From: Helicobacteraceae bacterium
Lineage (GTDB): Bacteria > Campylobacterota > Campylobacteria > Campylobacterales > Sulfurimonadaceae
Direction: 5' to 3'
Assembly (NCBI GenBank): GCA_026988515.1
Contig: JALSLA010000065.1
Span: forward strand, 1-44,702
DNA length: 44,702 nucleotides
In this document: positions 15,282-23,562 of the stretch, one piece after another
Numbering within the stretch: position 1 is the first letter of the stretch
Layout of the letters: each line of letters opens with the position of its first letter
Notes under the pieces: model-generated
Told to the model about the DNA's origin: nothing
The model's database searches: none
The model's input: the letters and a program-made list of their open reading frames with translations, nothing else
Program-made: the position numbers and the translations under genes

Positions 15282-16028
15282 TTGAATACTGTCTATACCC
15301 TTGATCCGCACTACGCTCATCTGCTTCCTTTTGTTAAGGAGATTGCCGTACGCTTTCACGATGATGCAACAACCATTCATGCGTCACGCAACACACTGAA
15401 AGTGTTTAAACGTGCCACCGGCAATATTGTTGTTAAGTCATTCAAAGTTCCCAATATTATCAATCAGGTGGCATATAGTTTTTTCAGAACGTCCAAAGCC
15501 GAGCGTTCTTATATCCACTCGCAACAGCTGTTGCAATTAGGCATTGCCACACCCCGACCCATTGCTTTTGTTGAACAGCGGAGATGGGGTCTGTTTAAAC
15601 AAAGCTATTATATCTGTGAACATATTGAATACGATTTTGAAATTCGTGCCGTTTTAAATGATGCCGCTTTCAGCGATCGCGAGCAGATTTTTAAAGCGTT
15701 TGCAACATTTTCCTACCAGTTACACGAGGCCGGAGTCTATCATGTTGACTATTCGCCGGGAAATGTATTAATCAACAAAGAGGGCAATACATACAGCTTT
15801 AACATTGTCGATGTCAACCGAATGAAGTTTATCTCTTTTACCGATGAGCTTCGCATGAAAAATCTATCGCGTTTTTCGGCGTCAGTCGAAGATACGACAC
15901 GTATCGCCCGTTACTATGCACACGAAGCCGGACTCGATCCGACATGGGCTACTCAAAAATTATTGTTCTACCATCACAAGCATCAGGCATATCGTCAAAA
16001 CAAGAGACAGCTTAAAAAACTGTCGTAA
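15282..16028 (+). CDS. Lipopolysaccharide core kinase, WaaP/InaA/KdkA-like
   Basis: A 248-residue kinase-fold protein of the LPS kinase family, which phosphorylates sugars of the inner core in the cytoplasm. The ATP-binding Lys is probably K52 (NIVVKSF), a helix-C Glu is E74 (SKAERSYI), the catalytic loop is H154-V-D156 with N161 (VYHVDYSPGNVLI), and the Mg-binding Asp of the DFG position is D177 (IVDVNRM). All core residues are intact. The start codon is TTG at 15282 with GGGAG five bases upstream; no suitable ATG exists in frame nearby. Which sugar is phosphorylated (heptose or Kdo) cannot be told. It follows the glycosyltransferase by 30 bases. Confidence 0.8.
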   Translation: MNTVYTLDPHYAHLLPFVKEIAVRFHDDATTIHASRNTLKVFKRATGNIVVKSFKVPNIINQVAYSFFRTSKAERSYIHSQQLLQLGIATPRPIAFVEQRRWGLFKQSYYICEHIEYDFEIRAVLNDAAFSDREQIFKAFATFSYQLHEAGVYHVDYSPGNVLINKEGNTYSFNIVDVNRMKFISFTDELRMKNLSRFSASVEDTTRIARYYAHEAGLDPTWATQKLLFYHHKHQAYRQNKRQLKKLS

Positions 16029-16039
16029 CCAAGCCGCAT

Positions 16040-16618
16040 CTAAAATACAAACTTAAACCCAACAAATGCCGCACGGTTGAATTTGACATCGGCGGGATTG
16101 TAGTTTGTATCGATATAGCGGTATCCTAACGTAATGAGTCCGCGTTCAATCACCTCAATGTCAACATTGGCTTTCCATTCAAAATAACTGTCCGCATCAC
16201 TAAAACTCAATACCGAAGGTGCATAATAGATTTTTGAAGCGACATAGAGCGGGACAATGGTATTCAAAGGCAGGCGGTAACGCGCCTCCAAACCCAAAGG
16301 CAACGCAACAAAATCATACGCTCCTGCCGAACTGTAGTTGAGTTTAAACCCAATGCCAATCTGTAATTCCGGCATCTTCTGCAACGGTTTTTGCATCAGA
16401 TACGATATCTCGATGAGCTCATCGGCATCACCCGCTTTGTCGGCATAGATATAACGTCCGCCAATAAAGATGCTGTCAACATCGAGCTGGGAGTTAAACT
16501 GTCCCATATCAAACTTTAATTCGGCTTCAATATCTTCGTTGTTGATGTTGATCTCACCGGTATGCATGGCAAACGTAAGCGTGCTCGCCGCCAATAGTAT
16601 GAGTAGTTGTCTTAACAT
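16040..16618 (-). CDS. YfaZ-like outer-membrane protein
   Basis: A 192-residue protein with signal peptide (cleavage near TFA-MHT, residue ~17) and a barrel ending in the canonical terminal Phe (AAFVGFKFVF), recognised by the Bam complex. The opening ININNEDIEAELKFDMGQ, the internal FIGGRYIYADKAGD and the strand pattern match the YfaZ family, small porin-like proteins of unknown substrate. Its ATG overlaps the last 7 bases of hldE, so it is co-translated after hldE. That link to heptose synthesis is positional only. Confidence 0.75.
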   Translation of the reverse strand: MLRQLLILLAASTLTFAMHTGEININNEDIEAELKFDMGQFNSQLDVDSIFIGGRYIYADKAGDADELIEISYLMQKPLQKMPELQIGIGFKLNYSSAGAYDFVALPLGLEARYRLPLNTIVPLYVASKIYYAPSVLSFSDADSYFEWKANVDIEVIERGLITLGYRYIDTNYNPADVKFNRAAFVGFKFVF

Positions 16619-18051
16619 GAAATGTTTCCTTTAATTTTTTCTATGGTTGTCGTGGTGCTTTTTCCTTCAACGAAAGCAACCAGTTTTAGCTCCTGAGCAA
16701 ATTCGGTTCCAACAACCTCTTTTCCGGCATAATCACCCCCCTTGACCAAGGTATGCGGGGCAATCATCTTAATAAGCTCGTATGGTGTCTCTTCGGAAAA
16801 AATAACCACATAATCGACCGCTTCCAACGCTGCAAGCAGGTAGGCACGATCTTCTTGCGGGTTGACAGGACGTCCTGCTCCCTTCAGTGCCCGTACCGAA
16901 CGGTCTGCATTGAGTCCGACAATAAGAAGATCACCAAAGCTCTTTGCCTCTTGCAGATATTTTACATGTCCTACATGTAAAATATCAAAACAGCCGTTGG
17001 TAAATACAATACGTTCCCCGTTGGCTTTGGCACGCTGTACAATATGATGAATCTGTTCAACACTCTTAATATGTGTCTCGGAGTTACTGCGATGCAGACT
17101 TGAAGCATACATCTCTATCTCATCCATACTCGCCGTTGCCGACCCGACCTTGCCGACAACTACCGCCGCGGCATAGTTGGCAAAACTTGCCGCCGTATCA
17201 ATGGATACACCCGAAGCCAGCGCAAATGCCAAGGAGGCAATGACCGTGTCACCGGCGCCGGTAACATCATAAATCTCACGTGCTACGGTCGGAAAACGGC
17301 GCATGTTCGTATCGTAAAGAGCGATGCCCTCCTCTGAAAGCGTTACCATAGAGGTGTGCAGCTTACATGTAGATTTCATCTGCAACAGTGCTGCCTCAAG
17401 AGAGGCGTCATCAACAATATCAATGCCCGTTGCCAGTATCGCCTCTTTTTTATTAGGGGTGAGCAGGTAAGCACCTTCATACTTTCTAAAGTCACTCCCT
17501 TTTGGGTCAACGACCACTTTTTTTTCATGACTCTTGGCCAGTGCCAAGACACGTTGCATCAAGTACGGTGTAACCACCCCTTTGGCATAATCAGATATCA
17601 CAATAATATTGTACAACAAAATATCTGCTTCAATGACATCGCTTATCTGCTCTGCCAACACATCGGAAATAGGCTCCGTACTCTCTTGGTCGTAACGCAA
17701 CACCTGCTGATTCGAAGCAATAATACGACTTTTTTTACTGGTAATACGTCCCTGTTGACGCAACAATGCTTTCGTATCAATACCGGAAGATTGTAGCATT
17801 ACAGCCAGCTCTGCGCCGTTTGCATCGTCTCCAATCACTCCGGCCACACTCACACGCGAGCCTAAAGCAAGCAGGTTGTTTACAACATTGCCAGCACCGC
17901 CGAGAACCGTCGTCTCTTTACGGATGCCCACTACAGGGACCGGTGCTTCGGGTGAAATACGATCGCACCCGCCCCACAGATAATGGTCAATCATTAAATC
18001 ACCGATCACAAGAATATTCGGTTTATTGGCTCCGAAAATTTCAATCATCAT
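16612..18051 (-). CDS. hldE: Bifunctional heptose-7-phosphate kinase / heptose-1-phosphate adenylyltransferase
   Basis: A 479-residue fusion enzyme. Residues ~1-320 are a PfkB-type sugar kinase (GGAGNVVNNLLALG near the N terminus, catalytic DVTGAGDTVIA around 265) that makes heptose-1,7-bisphosphate. Residues ~335-479 are a nucleotidyltransferase (FTNGCFDILHVGHVKYLQ with its HxGH ATP-binding motif) that makes ADP-heptose after GmhB removes the 7-phosphate. Both active sites are intact and length is standard. Two adjacent ATGs (18051, 18048) are possible. The substrate for WaaC is thus made by products of this window, except the epimerase HldD, which is not here. The HxGH codons form a long palindrome. 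Confidence 0.95.
   Translation of the reverse strand: MMIEIFGANKPNILVIGDLMIDHYLWGGCDRISPEAPVPVVGIRKETTVLGGAGNVVNNLLALGSRVSVAGVIGDDANGAELAVMLQSSGIDTKALLRQQGRITSKKSRIIASNQQVLRYDQESTEPISDVLAEQISDVIEADILLYNIIVISDYAKGVVTPYLMQRVLALAKSHEKKVVVDPKGSDFRKYEGAYLLTPNKKEAILATGIDIVDDASLEAALLQMKSTCKLHTSMVTLSEEGIALYDTNMRRFPTVAREIYDVTGAGDTVIASLAFALASGVSIDTAASFANYAAAVVVGKVGSATASMDEIEMYASSLHRSNSETHIKSVEQIHHIVQRAKANGERIVFTNGCFDILHVGHVKYLQEAKSFGDLLIVGLNADRSVRALKGAGRPVNPQEDRAYLLAALEAVDYVVIFSEETPYELIKMIAPHTLVKGGDYAGKEVVGTEFAQELKLVAFVEGKSTTTTIEKIKGNISC
16956..16986. repeat. 31-nt perfect inverted repeat over the hldE HxGH codons
   Basis: Arms GATATTTTACATGT (16956-16969) and ACATGTAAAATATC (16973-16986) are exact reverse complements around CCT. 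It contains one full TACATGTA and one TACATGT. On the coding strand it specifies Asp-Ile-Leu-His-Val-Gly-His-Val-Lys-Tyr, the nucleotidyltransferase active site. Confidence 0.85.
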
Positions 18052-18124
18052 ACATCTTTATATTAATAAGTGTTATTATTGTATCAGGCTACGATTAACG
18101 GAAGGTTACTTCAATTTCCTCATC

Positions 18125-18151
18125 TTGATTTAAGAAATGAACCACTATAAT
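18125..18151 (+). promoter_or_regulatory. Promoter of the cytochrome c gene
   Basis: TTGATT (18125-18130) and TATAAT (18146-18151) with a 15-base spacer, 33 bases before the ATG at 18184. The spacer is short, so the -35 may contribute little. Confidence 0.5.
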
Positions 18152-18183
18152 TTGTGTGAAATTCAATTAAACGGAGAAATCGA

Positions 18184-18468
18184 ATGAAAAAAATCGCTCT
18201 TGCAATGCTAGTAGCTGGTGTATCTTTAATGGCAGCTGACGGTGCAGCTCTTTACAAAAAATGTGCAGCATGTCACGGTGCTAAAGGTGAAAAACATGCT
18301 CTAGGTAAATCTGTGCCTATTCACGGTGTTGATACGCTTCAAATGCTAAAAGATTACAAAGCGGGTACTCGTAATGCTCACGGCATGGGTGCACTTATGA
18401 AAGGTCAAGTAGCTTCTTACTCTGACGCTGATCTTGAGGCTGTTGCTGAATATATCAAAGGTCTTTAA
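18184..18468 (+). CDS. Small class I c-type cytochrome (c553-like)
   Basis: A 94-residue periplasmic monoheme cytochrome. A signal peptide ends near SLMA-ADG (residue ~19). The haem site is C-A-A-C-H in LYKKCAACHGAKG, and the likely distal ligand is a Met of NAHGMGALM. The closing YSDADLEAVAEYIKGL is the usual C-terminal helix. GGAGAAATCG-ATG gives a good ribosome binding site. Such cytochromes carry electrons from the bc1 complex to cbb3 oxidase; the cbb3 maturation genes ccoS and ccoI lie next to it on the other strand, which fits that role. Confidence 0.92.
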   Translation: MKKIALAMLVAGVSLMAADGAALYKKCAACHGAKGEKHALGKSVPIHGVDTLQMLKDYKAGTRNAHGMGALMKGQVASYSDADLEAVAEYIKGL

Positions 18469-18479
18469 TAAGTACCCGA

Positions 18480-18515
18480 TATCATCGCAACCGCGGTGAT
18501 ACCATCACTCTTTTT
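18480..18515 (+). terminator. Terminator-like hairpin after the cytochrome gene
   Basis: TATCATCGC (18480-18488) pairs with GCGGTGATA (18493-18501) with one G-U pair and an AACC loop. A TTTTT tract follows at 18511, but 9 bases from the stem, so efficiency is uncertain. It could also serve ccoS from the other strand. Confidence 0.5.
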
Positions 18516-18531
18516 ACCCACACTTCTTAAT

Positions 18532-18750
18532 CTATTCCGGTCTGTAATTTTTCTCTTTTAGCTTTTTCTTTTTATGTTCACGTTCCGCAGCATCATTGAG
18601 TTCCGATTCATCATCATACAGCGCGGCATTGAGGAATTTCTCTTTATCGTCAAATTGACCGCTCTTAATGCCCCATAAAAATGCAATAAGCGCTACACCG
18701 CCAAGTACTAACGATGCGCCAAGCATCATGGCAATCACCCAACTGTCCAT
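18532..18750 (-). CDS. ccoS: cbb3-type cytochrome oxidase assembly protein CcoS
   Basis: A 72-residue protein with one N-terminal membrane helix (VIAMMLGASLVLGGVALIAFLWGIKSGQFDD), which is the CcoS signature including the WGIKSGQFDD end. The tail is highly charged. CcoS is needed for cofactor insertion into the CcoN subunit of cbb3 oxidase. It lies 27 bases downstream of ccoI on the same strand, the classical CcoI-CcoS arrangement. Its ribosome binding site AAGGA directly follows a TTTACATGTAA motif in the intergenic gap. Confidence 0.92.
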   Translation of the reverse strand: MDSWVIAMMLGASLVLGGVALIAFLWGIKSGQFDDKEKFLNAALYDDESELNDAAEREHKKKKLKEKNYRPE

Positions 18751-18759
18751 TTTGATTCC

Positions 18760-18771
18760 TTTACATGTAAT
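18760..18771. repeat. TTTACATGTAAT motif between ccoI and ccoS
   Basis: Intergenic copy in the 27-base gap. On the minus strand it runs ATTACATGTAAA and then directly into the AAGGA ribosome binding site of ccoS. Confidence 0.8.
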
Positions 18772-18777
18772 TTTGTA

Positions 18778-21168
18778 TTACTTGGTGAGACTCCAACGTA
18801 CCCGCATGGAATTTCCTACCACCAGCAGGGAGCTCAGCGACATGGAAATAGCAGCAATAAGTGGAATAATATAGCCTGCCATTGCTAAAGGGATTGTTAT
18901 GGCATTGTAGAGCAGTGAAATTCCTAAGTTCTGTTTAATAAGTTTAAACGTAGTTTGAGAAATAGCAAGAGCATCACTTAATGCCGTCAAATTATCACCT
19001 AAAAGCACCACGTCACTCACCTCAATAGCAATATCACTGCCGTTACCCATGGCAATGCCGATATTTGCATTGGCAAGTGCTAAAATATCATTGACTCCGT
19101 CACCGGCCATAATCACGACATCGCCGTTCTCTTGACGCTGCTGTACGTATGCTGCTTTAGCTTCGGGTGTCAACGAGTGCTGCAGATGCTCAATACCGAC
19201 AGTATCGGCAATATGTCGTGCATTCTCTTCATGGTCTCCGGTTAGCATGACCACTTCAATACCCCGACGTTTTATACTCTCAATTGCCTGTAACGAGTCC
19301 TCTTTGGTAACATCGCTTAACTCATAGATGGCACAAACCTTACCGTTTACCGCAAAATAGAAGAGTGAATGTTTACTGTGGACACTGGCATCGATACCAT
19401 GTTCTTGCATCAAGCGTGCATTGCCCCCGAGCAGCGTATTCCCTTCTACGCTTGCACCGATACCCCGCGCCTGCCACTGTGTTACCTCATGCAGACTCTG
19501 TGGCGTATCGACATCTAAATAACGACCCACCCCCTGAGCAATCGGGTGGTTGGAACTGCTCACCAAAGCAAACAGAAGCGCTTCGTCAAACGGTGCCAAG
19601 CGTGTGACGCGAATAACTTCGGGAATGCCTTTGGTAATGGTTCCGGTCTTATCCAAAACAATCACATTTGCTTTTGCCATGGTCTCCAGTTGTGCTGCCT
19701 CTTTAAATAAAATACCCCGCCGTGCGCCCAGACCCAAACCCACCAGTGTCGCTACCGGTGTTGCCAGAGCCAATGCACACGGACAGGCAATAATAATGAC
19801 TGAAATGCCCACCATAAACGATGTTTCAAAATCGTGAGGCCAAAACCACCAAAAGAGAAATGTGAACAAAGCAAGCACCAAAATCGTAGTCGAAAAATGT
19901 TCGGAAAGGCGATTTGCCATCTGTTCAATATGCGGTTTTTTACGCATCGCTTTTTCCAAAAGTGTCACCAAATTTGAAATGGTTGAATGGGCAAAATCTT
20001 TGGTAGTGCGGTATTGCAGCAGGGCATCAATAGAGGTGGTACCGCTGACTAGCGTATCACCGACACGCTTATAAACAGGTTCGCTCTCTCCCGTTAGACT
20101 TGATTCGTCAATACCTCCCTCCCCTTCAACGACTTCACCGTCAATAGCAATTTTCTCACCGGCTTTAAGCAGTACAATCGAGCCTACCTCTACATCGTTA
20201 ATATTGAGAGAACGTACGTCACCGTCTTGGATGACATTCACTTCCGAAGGTACCTGTTTGCTCATAATATCGAGCGTATCGGCGGCATTTTTTTTACTTA
20301 GTACTTCAAGAAATTTTCCAAACAGCACAAAGGTAATAATCATGGCTACCGAATCAAAATAGGCCTCACCCTCTTGGTTAAGCGTAATATAAATAGAGTA
20401 TATATACGTCAGCAATGCACCGGTGGCTACCAAAATATCCATATTGACCACACGGTTTTTCATGCCGTAATAGGCTCCTTTAAAAAAGACCCAGCCACTG
20501 TAAAACAGTACCGGTGTCGCCAATACCCACTCTGCAACATTTAAAATGGTCTTGACATCCTGCGTAATTCCGGTGAAATAACCGGCATACTGTGCCACCG
20601 CTACCCACATAATGTTCATGGAGGCAAATGTCGCTACCGCCATGCGAAGGTAGTAATCTTTACGTTGGCGATTTGCACTTAACTCCTGTGCACTGGGATC
20701 ATACGGAAAAGCATTGTAGCCGATAGCACGAATCATCTCAATAATGGCAGAGAGTTTTACGGTATGATCGGCCCAGGTAATGCGGGCTTTGTTATTGGTG
20801 TAATTAATGTGTGCTTCAATAACACCCTCCATTTTATGCAATGCTTTTTCATTTAACCAGACACATGCCGCACAGTGGATCCCCTCAATAATAAGTGAAA
20901 TCTCCTGAAACCCCTCCTCGTTGGTTGTCACATAGCGCTCGTAAAAGCTGGCAGAATTGAAGGTTTCGCTATCGTCATAGTGTGTCGTTTGCGGTGTGAG
21001 TTTGGTATTGGCGGCTTTTTCGTAAAAGCGTTCCAAGCCGCTCTCGTTAAGCAGATGAAAGACACCTTGGCACCCTTTGCAGCAAAAATAGTGCCCCGCA
21101 TCTTCAATCATTACCGATGCATCAAACTCTAAATGACAGTGATCACACTCAATCTTGGACAATTTCAA
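18778..21168 (-). CDS. ccoI: Copper-translocating P1B-type ATPase CcoI/FixI
   Basis: A 796-residue heavy-metal P-type ATPase. An N-terminal Cys-rich zinc-ribbon-like segment (CDHCHLEF, then CCKGCQGVFHLLNESGL) is the mark of the CcoI/FixI branch. It is followed by a metal-binding domain with CAAC (GIHCAACVWL), membrane helices, the transport motif CPCALALATP, phosphorylation site DKTGTITKG and hinge GDGVNDILALANANIG. CcoI exports copper for assembly of the CuB centre of cbb3 oxidase. It pairs with ccoS downstream. Its start overlaps the 3' end of the asparaginase-like gene by 20 bases, which implies translational coupling with the gmhA/gmhB run. Confidence 0.93.
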   Translation of the reverse strand: MKLSKIECDHCHLEFDASVMIEDAGHYFCCKGCQGVFHLLNESGLERFYEKAANTKLTPQTTHYDDSETFNSASFYERYVTTNEEGFQEISLIIEGIHCAACVWLNEKALHKMEGVIEAHINYTNNKARITWADHTVKLSAIIEMIRAIGYNAFPYDPSAQELSANRQRKDYYLRMAVATFASMNIMWVAVAQYAGYFTGITQDVKTILNVAEWVLATPVLFYSGWVFFKGAYYGMKNRVVNMDILVATGALLTYIYSIYITLNQEGEAYFDSVAMIITFVLFGKFLEVLSKKNAADTLDIMSKQVPSEVNVIQDGDVRSLNINDVEVGSIVLLKAGEKIAIDGEVVEGEGGIDESSLTGESEPVYKRVGDTLVSGTTSIDALLQYRTTKDFAHSTISNLVTLLEKAMRKKPHIEQMANRLSEHFSTTILVLALFTFLFWWFWPHDFETSFMVGISVIIIACPCALALATPVATLVGLGLGARRGILFKEAAQLETMAKANVIVLDKTGTITKGIPEVIRVTRLAPFDEALLFALVSSSNHPIAQGVGRYLDVDTPQSLHEVTQWQARGIGASVEGNTLLGGNARLMQEHGIDASVHSKHSLFYFAVNGKVCAIYELSDVTKEDSLQAIESIKRRGIEVVMLTGDHEENARHIADTVGIEHLQHSLTPEAKAAYVQQRQENGDVVIMAGDGVNDILALANANIGIAMGNGSDIAIEVSDVVLLGDNLTALSDALAISQTTFKLIKQNLGISLLYNAITIPLAMAGYIIPLIAAISMSLSSLLVVGNSMRVRWSLTK

Positions 21169-21637
21169 ACCTGCCTGACTCTCGATTTTTCACTACACGA
21201 TCCCACGGCATCGCCAATCCTTGCATGCAGATATAGACACCGCATGTTGGCACGGCTTGGGCAAATCCCAGCGCCATAGCAAAGTTGGCAGTCGCCTCGA
21301 CGGCATCGACCTCGTACGGCACCATGGCACCGGTCAGCACCACGACACGGTCCTCAAGTATTGTGCTTAAATACGCGGCACTCAAATGCATGGTATCGGT
21401 TCCGTGCACAACCACTATCTCTCGTTCAGATGATGCCAATATGATATCGGCAATCATTTTACGATCATCGTGAGTAAACGCTGCACTGTCTTTGTAAAGC
21501 ACTCCGGCAACATTGTATTGGCAGGTAAATCGCGCCGCTATCGATTCAATCGCGGCATTGTCAAAAGGAACCTCCAAAAGTCCGCTAACCGGATTGTAGC
21601 GTTTGTTAAAGGTCCCTCCCGTATTTAATATAAGCAT
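21149..21637 (-). CDS. Short asparaginase-like protein (N-terminal domain only)
   Basis: A 162-residue protein matching only the N-terminal half of L-asparaginase I/II. The two catalytic Thr motifs are present: [11 protein letters not shown] (residues 4-14) and VVVHGTDTMHL around 75. A third conserved strand, VVLTGAMVP, and TANFAMALGFA follow. Full-length enzymes have ~330 residues with a C-terminal domain that completes the active site of the neighbouring subunit. The shortening is not a visible frameshift, because ccoI begins inside the last 20 bases. It may be a stand-alone single-domain form with unknown substrate. It overlaps gmhB by 13 bases. Confidence 0.75.
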   Translation of the reverse strand: MLILNTGGTFNKRYNPVSGLLEVPFDNAAIESIAARFTCQYNVAGVLYKDSAAFTHDDRKMIADIILASSEREIVVVHGTDTMHLSAAYLSTILEDRVVVLTGAMVPYEVDAVEATANFAMALGFAQAVPTCGVYICMQGLAMPWDRVVKNRESGRFEIVQD

Positions 21638-22134
21638 GATAACTCCTTAATGACCCGTGTCGCCTTGCTTGTTGGTATGTCATGCGGTGTCAGCAGAACC
21701 GACTCGCCGATTCCGGCGGCAATAGCCGCTTCTATATCACTTTCGCTGTCGCCGATAAGCACTGAATGCCGCATATCGATATGATACGTTTTTGCGGCAT
21801 CTAGCAACATTTTAGGTTGCGGTTTGCGGCACGCACACGCTCCTGTAATATCGGGATGGTGCGGACAGTGGTAGATGGCCGTAATGACCACACCCTCCTC
21901 TTGAAACTTTTGCTTCATCCATTCACTGAGTCGTAAAAAATCGCTTTGCGTATAGAGTCCCCGAGCAATACCCGATTGGTTTGTCACCACAATAATCAGA
22001 TAGCCTAAAGCCTGATAGTGACGGCACAACTCAAAAATACCTGCTACAAATACTACCTCTTCAATTTTATACAGATAATTCTTATCTACATTAATGACCC
22101 CGTCACGATCAAGAAAGAGCGCTTTAGACGCCAT
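21625..22134 (-). CDS. gmhB: D-glycero-beta-D-manno-heptose-1,7-bisphosphate 7-phosphatase
   Basis: A 169-residue HAD-superfamily phosphatase that removes the 7-phosphate between the kinase and adenylyltransferase steps of HldE. HAD motif I is FLDRDGVIN, motif II is [11 protein letters not shown], and motif III/IV is CRKPQPKML ... [12 protein letters not shown]. The zinc-binding loop [16 protein letters not shown] holds the expected Cys/His ligands. I prefer the ATG at 22134 over 22155, because family members begin close to FLDRDGV; either way it overlaps gmhA. Confidence 0.93.
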   Translation of the reverse strand: MASKALFLDRDGVINVDKNYLYKIEEVVFVAGIFELCRHYQALGYLIIVVTNQSGIARGLYTQSDFLRLSEWMKQKFQEEGVVITAIYHCPHHPDITGACACRKPQPKMLLDAAKTYHIDMRHSVLIGDSESDIEAAIAAGIGESVLLTPHDIPTSKATRVIKELSCLY

Positions 22135-22708
22135 TGCCAAAGAGCTCTCTTTCAATCATATCGCATAATATATGTCCCATGAGTATATGCGCCTCTTGAA
22201 TACGCGGCGTCTCACAGGAAGGGACAATCAGAGCAATATCGGCCAGCGATGCCATAGCACCGCCGTCACGACCGACCAGAGCAACGGTAGTGATGCCTTT
22301 GCTCCGTGCCGTATGTAACGCATTGAGAACATTTTGCGAGTTCCCCGATGTTGAAATGCCGATAAACAGATCTCCGTGATTGCCCACTCCTTCAATCTGA
22401 CGTGAAAAAATCTTCTCATAGCCGTAGTCGTTTCCTATTGCCGTCAATGCCGATGTATCCGTAGTTAACGCCAGTGCATTGAGTGCAGGTCTCTCAAGCG
22501 CATAACGTCCTACCAACTCCGCGGCAATGTGTTGTGCATCGGCAGCACTGCCGCCGTTTCCGGCTAAAAGAATTTTACCGCCTTGACGGTAACACGCCAT
22601 GCACTGACGTGCTGTCGTTTCAAGCGCATCTAAAAGATCCTTCGCCTCCAAAAGTCGCTGTTTTGTCTGAAGAGAGTCTTGAATCTGTTGTATTATAAAC
22701 TCTTGCAT
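22124..22708 (-). CDS. gmhA: Sedoheptulose-7-phosphate isomerase
   Basis: A 194-residue SIS-domain enzyme, first step of ADP-heptose synthesis. [27 protein letters not shown] is the phospho-sugar loop and [13 protein letters not shown] is the second SIS signature; residues of the zinc site (HIAAE and the late QEAHILMGH) are present. The start at 22708 is chosen because AAGGAG lies 5 bases upstream and the TAATG overlap with the preceding gene fits; the ATG at 22723 lacks this. Length is normal. Confidence 0.95.
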   Translation of the reverse strand: MQEFIIQQIQDSLQTKQRLLEAKDLLDALETTARQCMACYRQGGKILLAGNGGSAADAQHIAAELVGRYALERPALNALALTTDTSALTAIGNDYGYEKIFSRQIEGVGNHGDLFIGISTSGNSQNVLNALHTARSKGITTVALVGRDGGAMASLADIALIVPSCETPRIQEAHILMGHILCDMIERELFGNGV

Positions 22709-23562
22709 TACTGCTCCTTGCATGCATCAATAGCATAGCGATTAATACTTAAATCTTTACCCACCAACACCACACGAACCGTTTTCATCTGCACCAGTGA
22801 TCGCAATGTCGGCTCATCATCGGGTGTATGAAAAATAAAGACGGGAATATCCTTCAGATTCTTTTGAGCCGTCGTATCGTAAATGGGGTCGTTGACTTTT
22901 TTTCCATAAGGCATAGCCAGCGCCGTAATGTTTTTAAAATAATAGGCGATTTTGTACCCGTTAATGACAATAGAAGAGAGCGGATTGCTTCCCGGAAGCG
23001 GATGAATACCCAAAATGGTACGAAATCCGGCGTCGGTGTACATTGGGAGTAACAGCGGATTGGACCCTTCAATATAGAGCCGTTCACGAATATTGTCAAA
23101 GTCGGTAATCTCTAAAAGCCGCGCAATTGCCGCTTGTGTCTGCGCGTTACTAAGATGGTCGAGATTTTTGTAATCAAGCCAAAAATAGTGCCCTGTTCCT
23201 ACTGCTTTTAACAAGGTCTCCAACGTCAAAATACCCTCGCCTTTATCAGGATAGATATAGTTTCCTTCCTTGTCTTTCTTCGGATGATCATGAGAGATTA
23301 TAAACCGGTTCATCTGTATATCGTAGTGAAAATCAACTTCTGCTCCGTGAGCGCCCAAACCAAAAGCCCGCTGCATTGCAGCAATGCTGTTTTGCTCTGC
23401 GCGCGTCTCATACAGACCACGTGCCGCCCAAATTTTATGACACTCGTTGTATGTCGGTCGCTCCTGAAGACGCGCCGCCATGTTGGCATCGACATATGCC
23501 ACCGTAGCGTTATAGGCCAATACCAACACCAAAATAATGAAAACGAAGATTTTTGCAATCAT
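22708..23562 (-). CDS. Glycerophosphodiester phosphodiesterase-like protein, first catalytic His missing
   Basis: A 284-residue protein with one N-terminal membrane anchor or uncleaved signal (residues 4-22). The GDPD pattern is visible: ARG (47-49) where the family has HRG, E56-Q-N-S for the PENT region, G-AEVDFHYD (E75, D77), and SHDHP with H91. The second catalytic His and metal ligands remain, but the first catalytic His is Ala. It may bind rather than cleave glycerophosphodiesters, or have altered chemistry. Its stop overlaps gmhA's start by 1 base, placing it in the heptose operon. This position near phosphoglycerol-transfer enzymes makes a LOS-related role possible. Confidence 0.6.
   Translation of the reverse strand: MIAKIFVFIILVLVLAYNATVAYVDANMAARLQERPTYNECHKIWAARGLYETRAEQNSIAAMQRAFGLGAHGAEVDFHYDIQMNRFIISHDHPKKDKEGNYIYPDKGEGILTLETLLKAVGTGHYFWLDYKNLDHLSNAQTQAAIARLLEITDFDNIRERLYIEGSNPLLLPMYTDAGFRTILGIHPLPGSNPLSSIVINGYKIAYYFKNITALAMPYGKKVNDPIYDTTAQKNLKDIPVFIFHTPDDEPTLRSLVQMKTVRVVLVGKDLSINRYAIDACKEQ

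Noticed and set aside
21149-21637. Frameshifted asparaginase
   Set aside because: The 3' end is overlapped by the ccoI start, whose N-terminal Cys motif is intact, leaving no room for a lost second domain.
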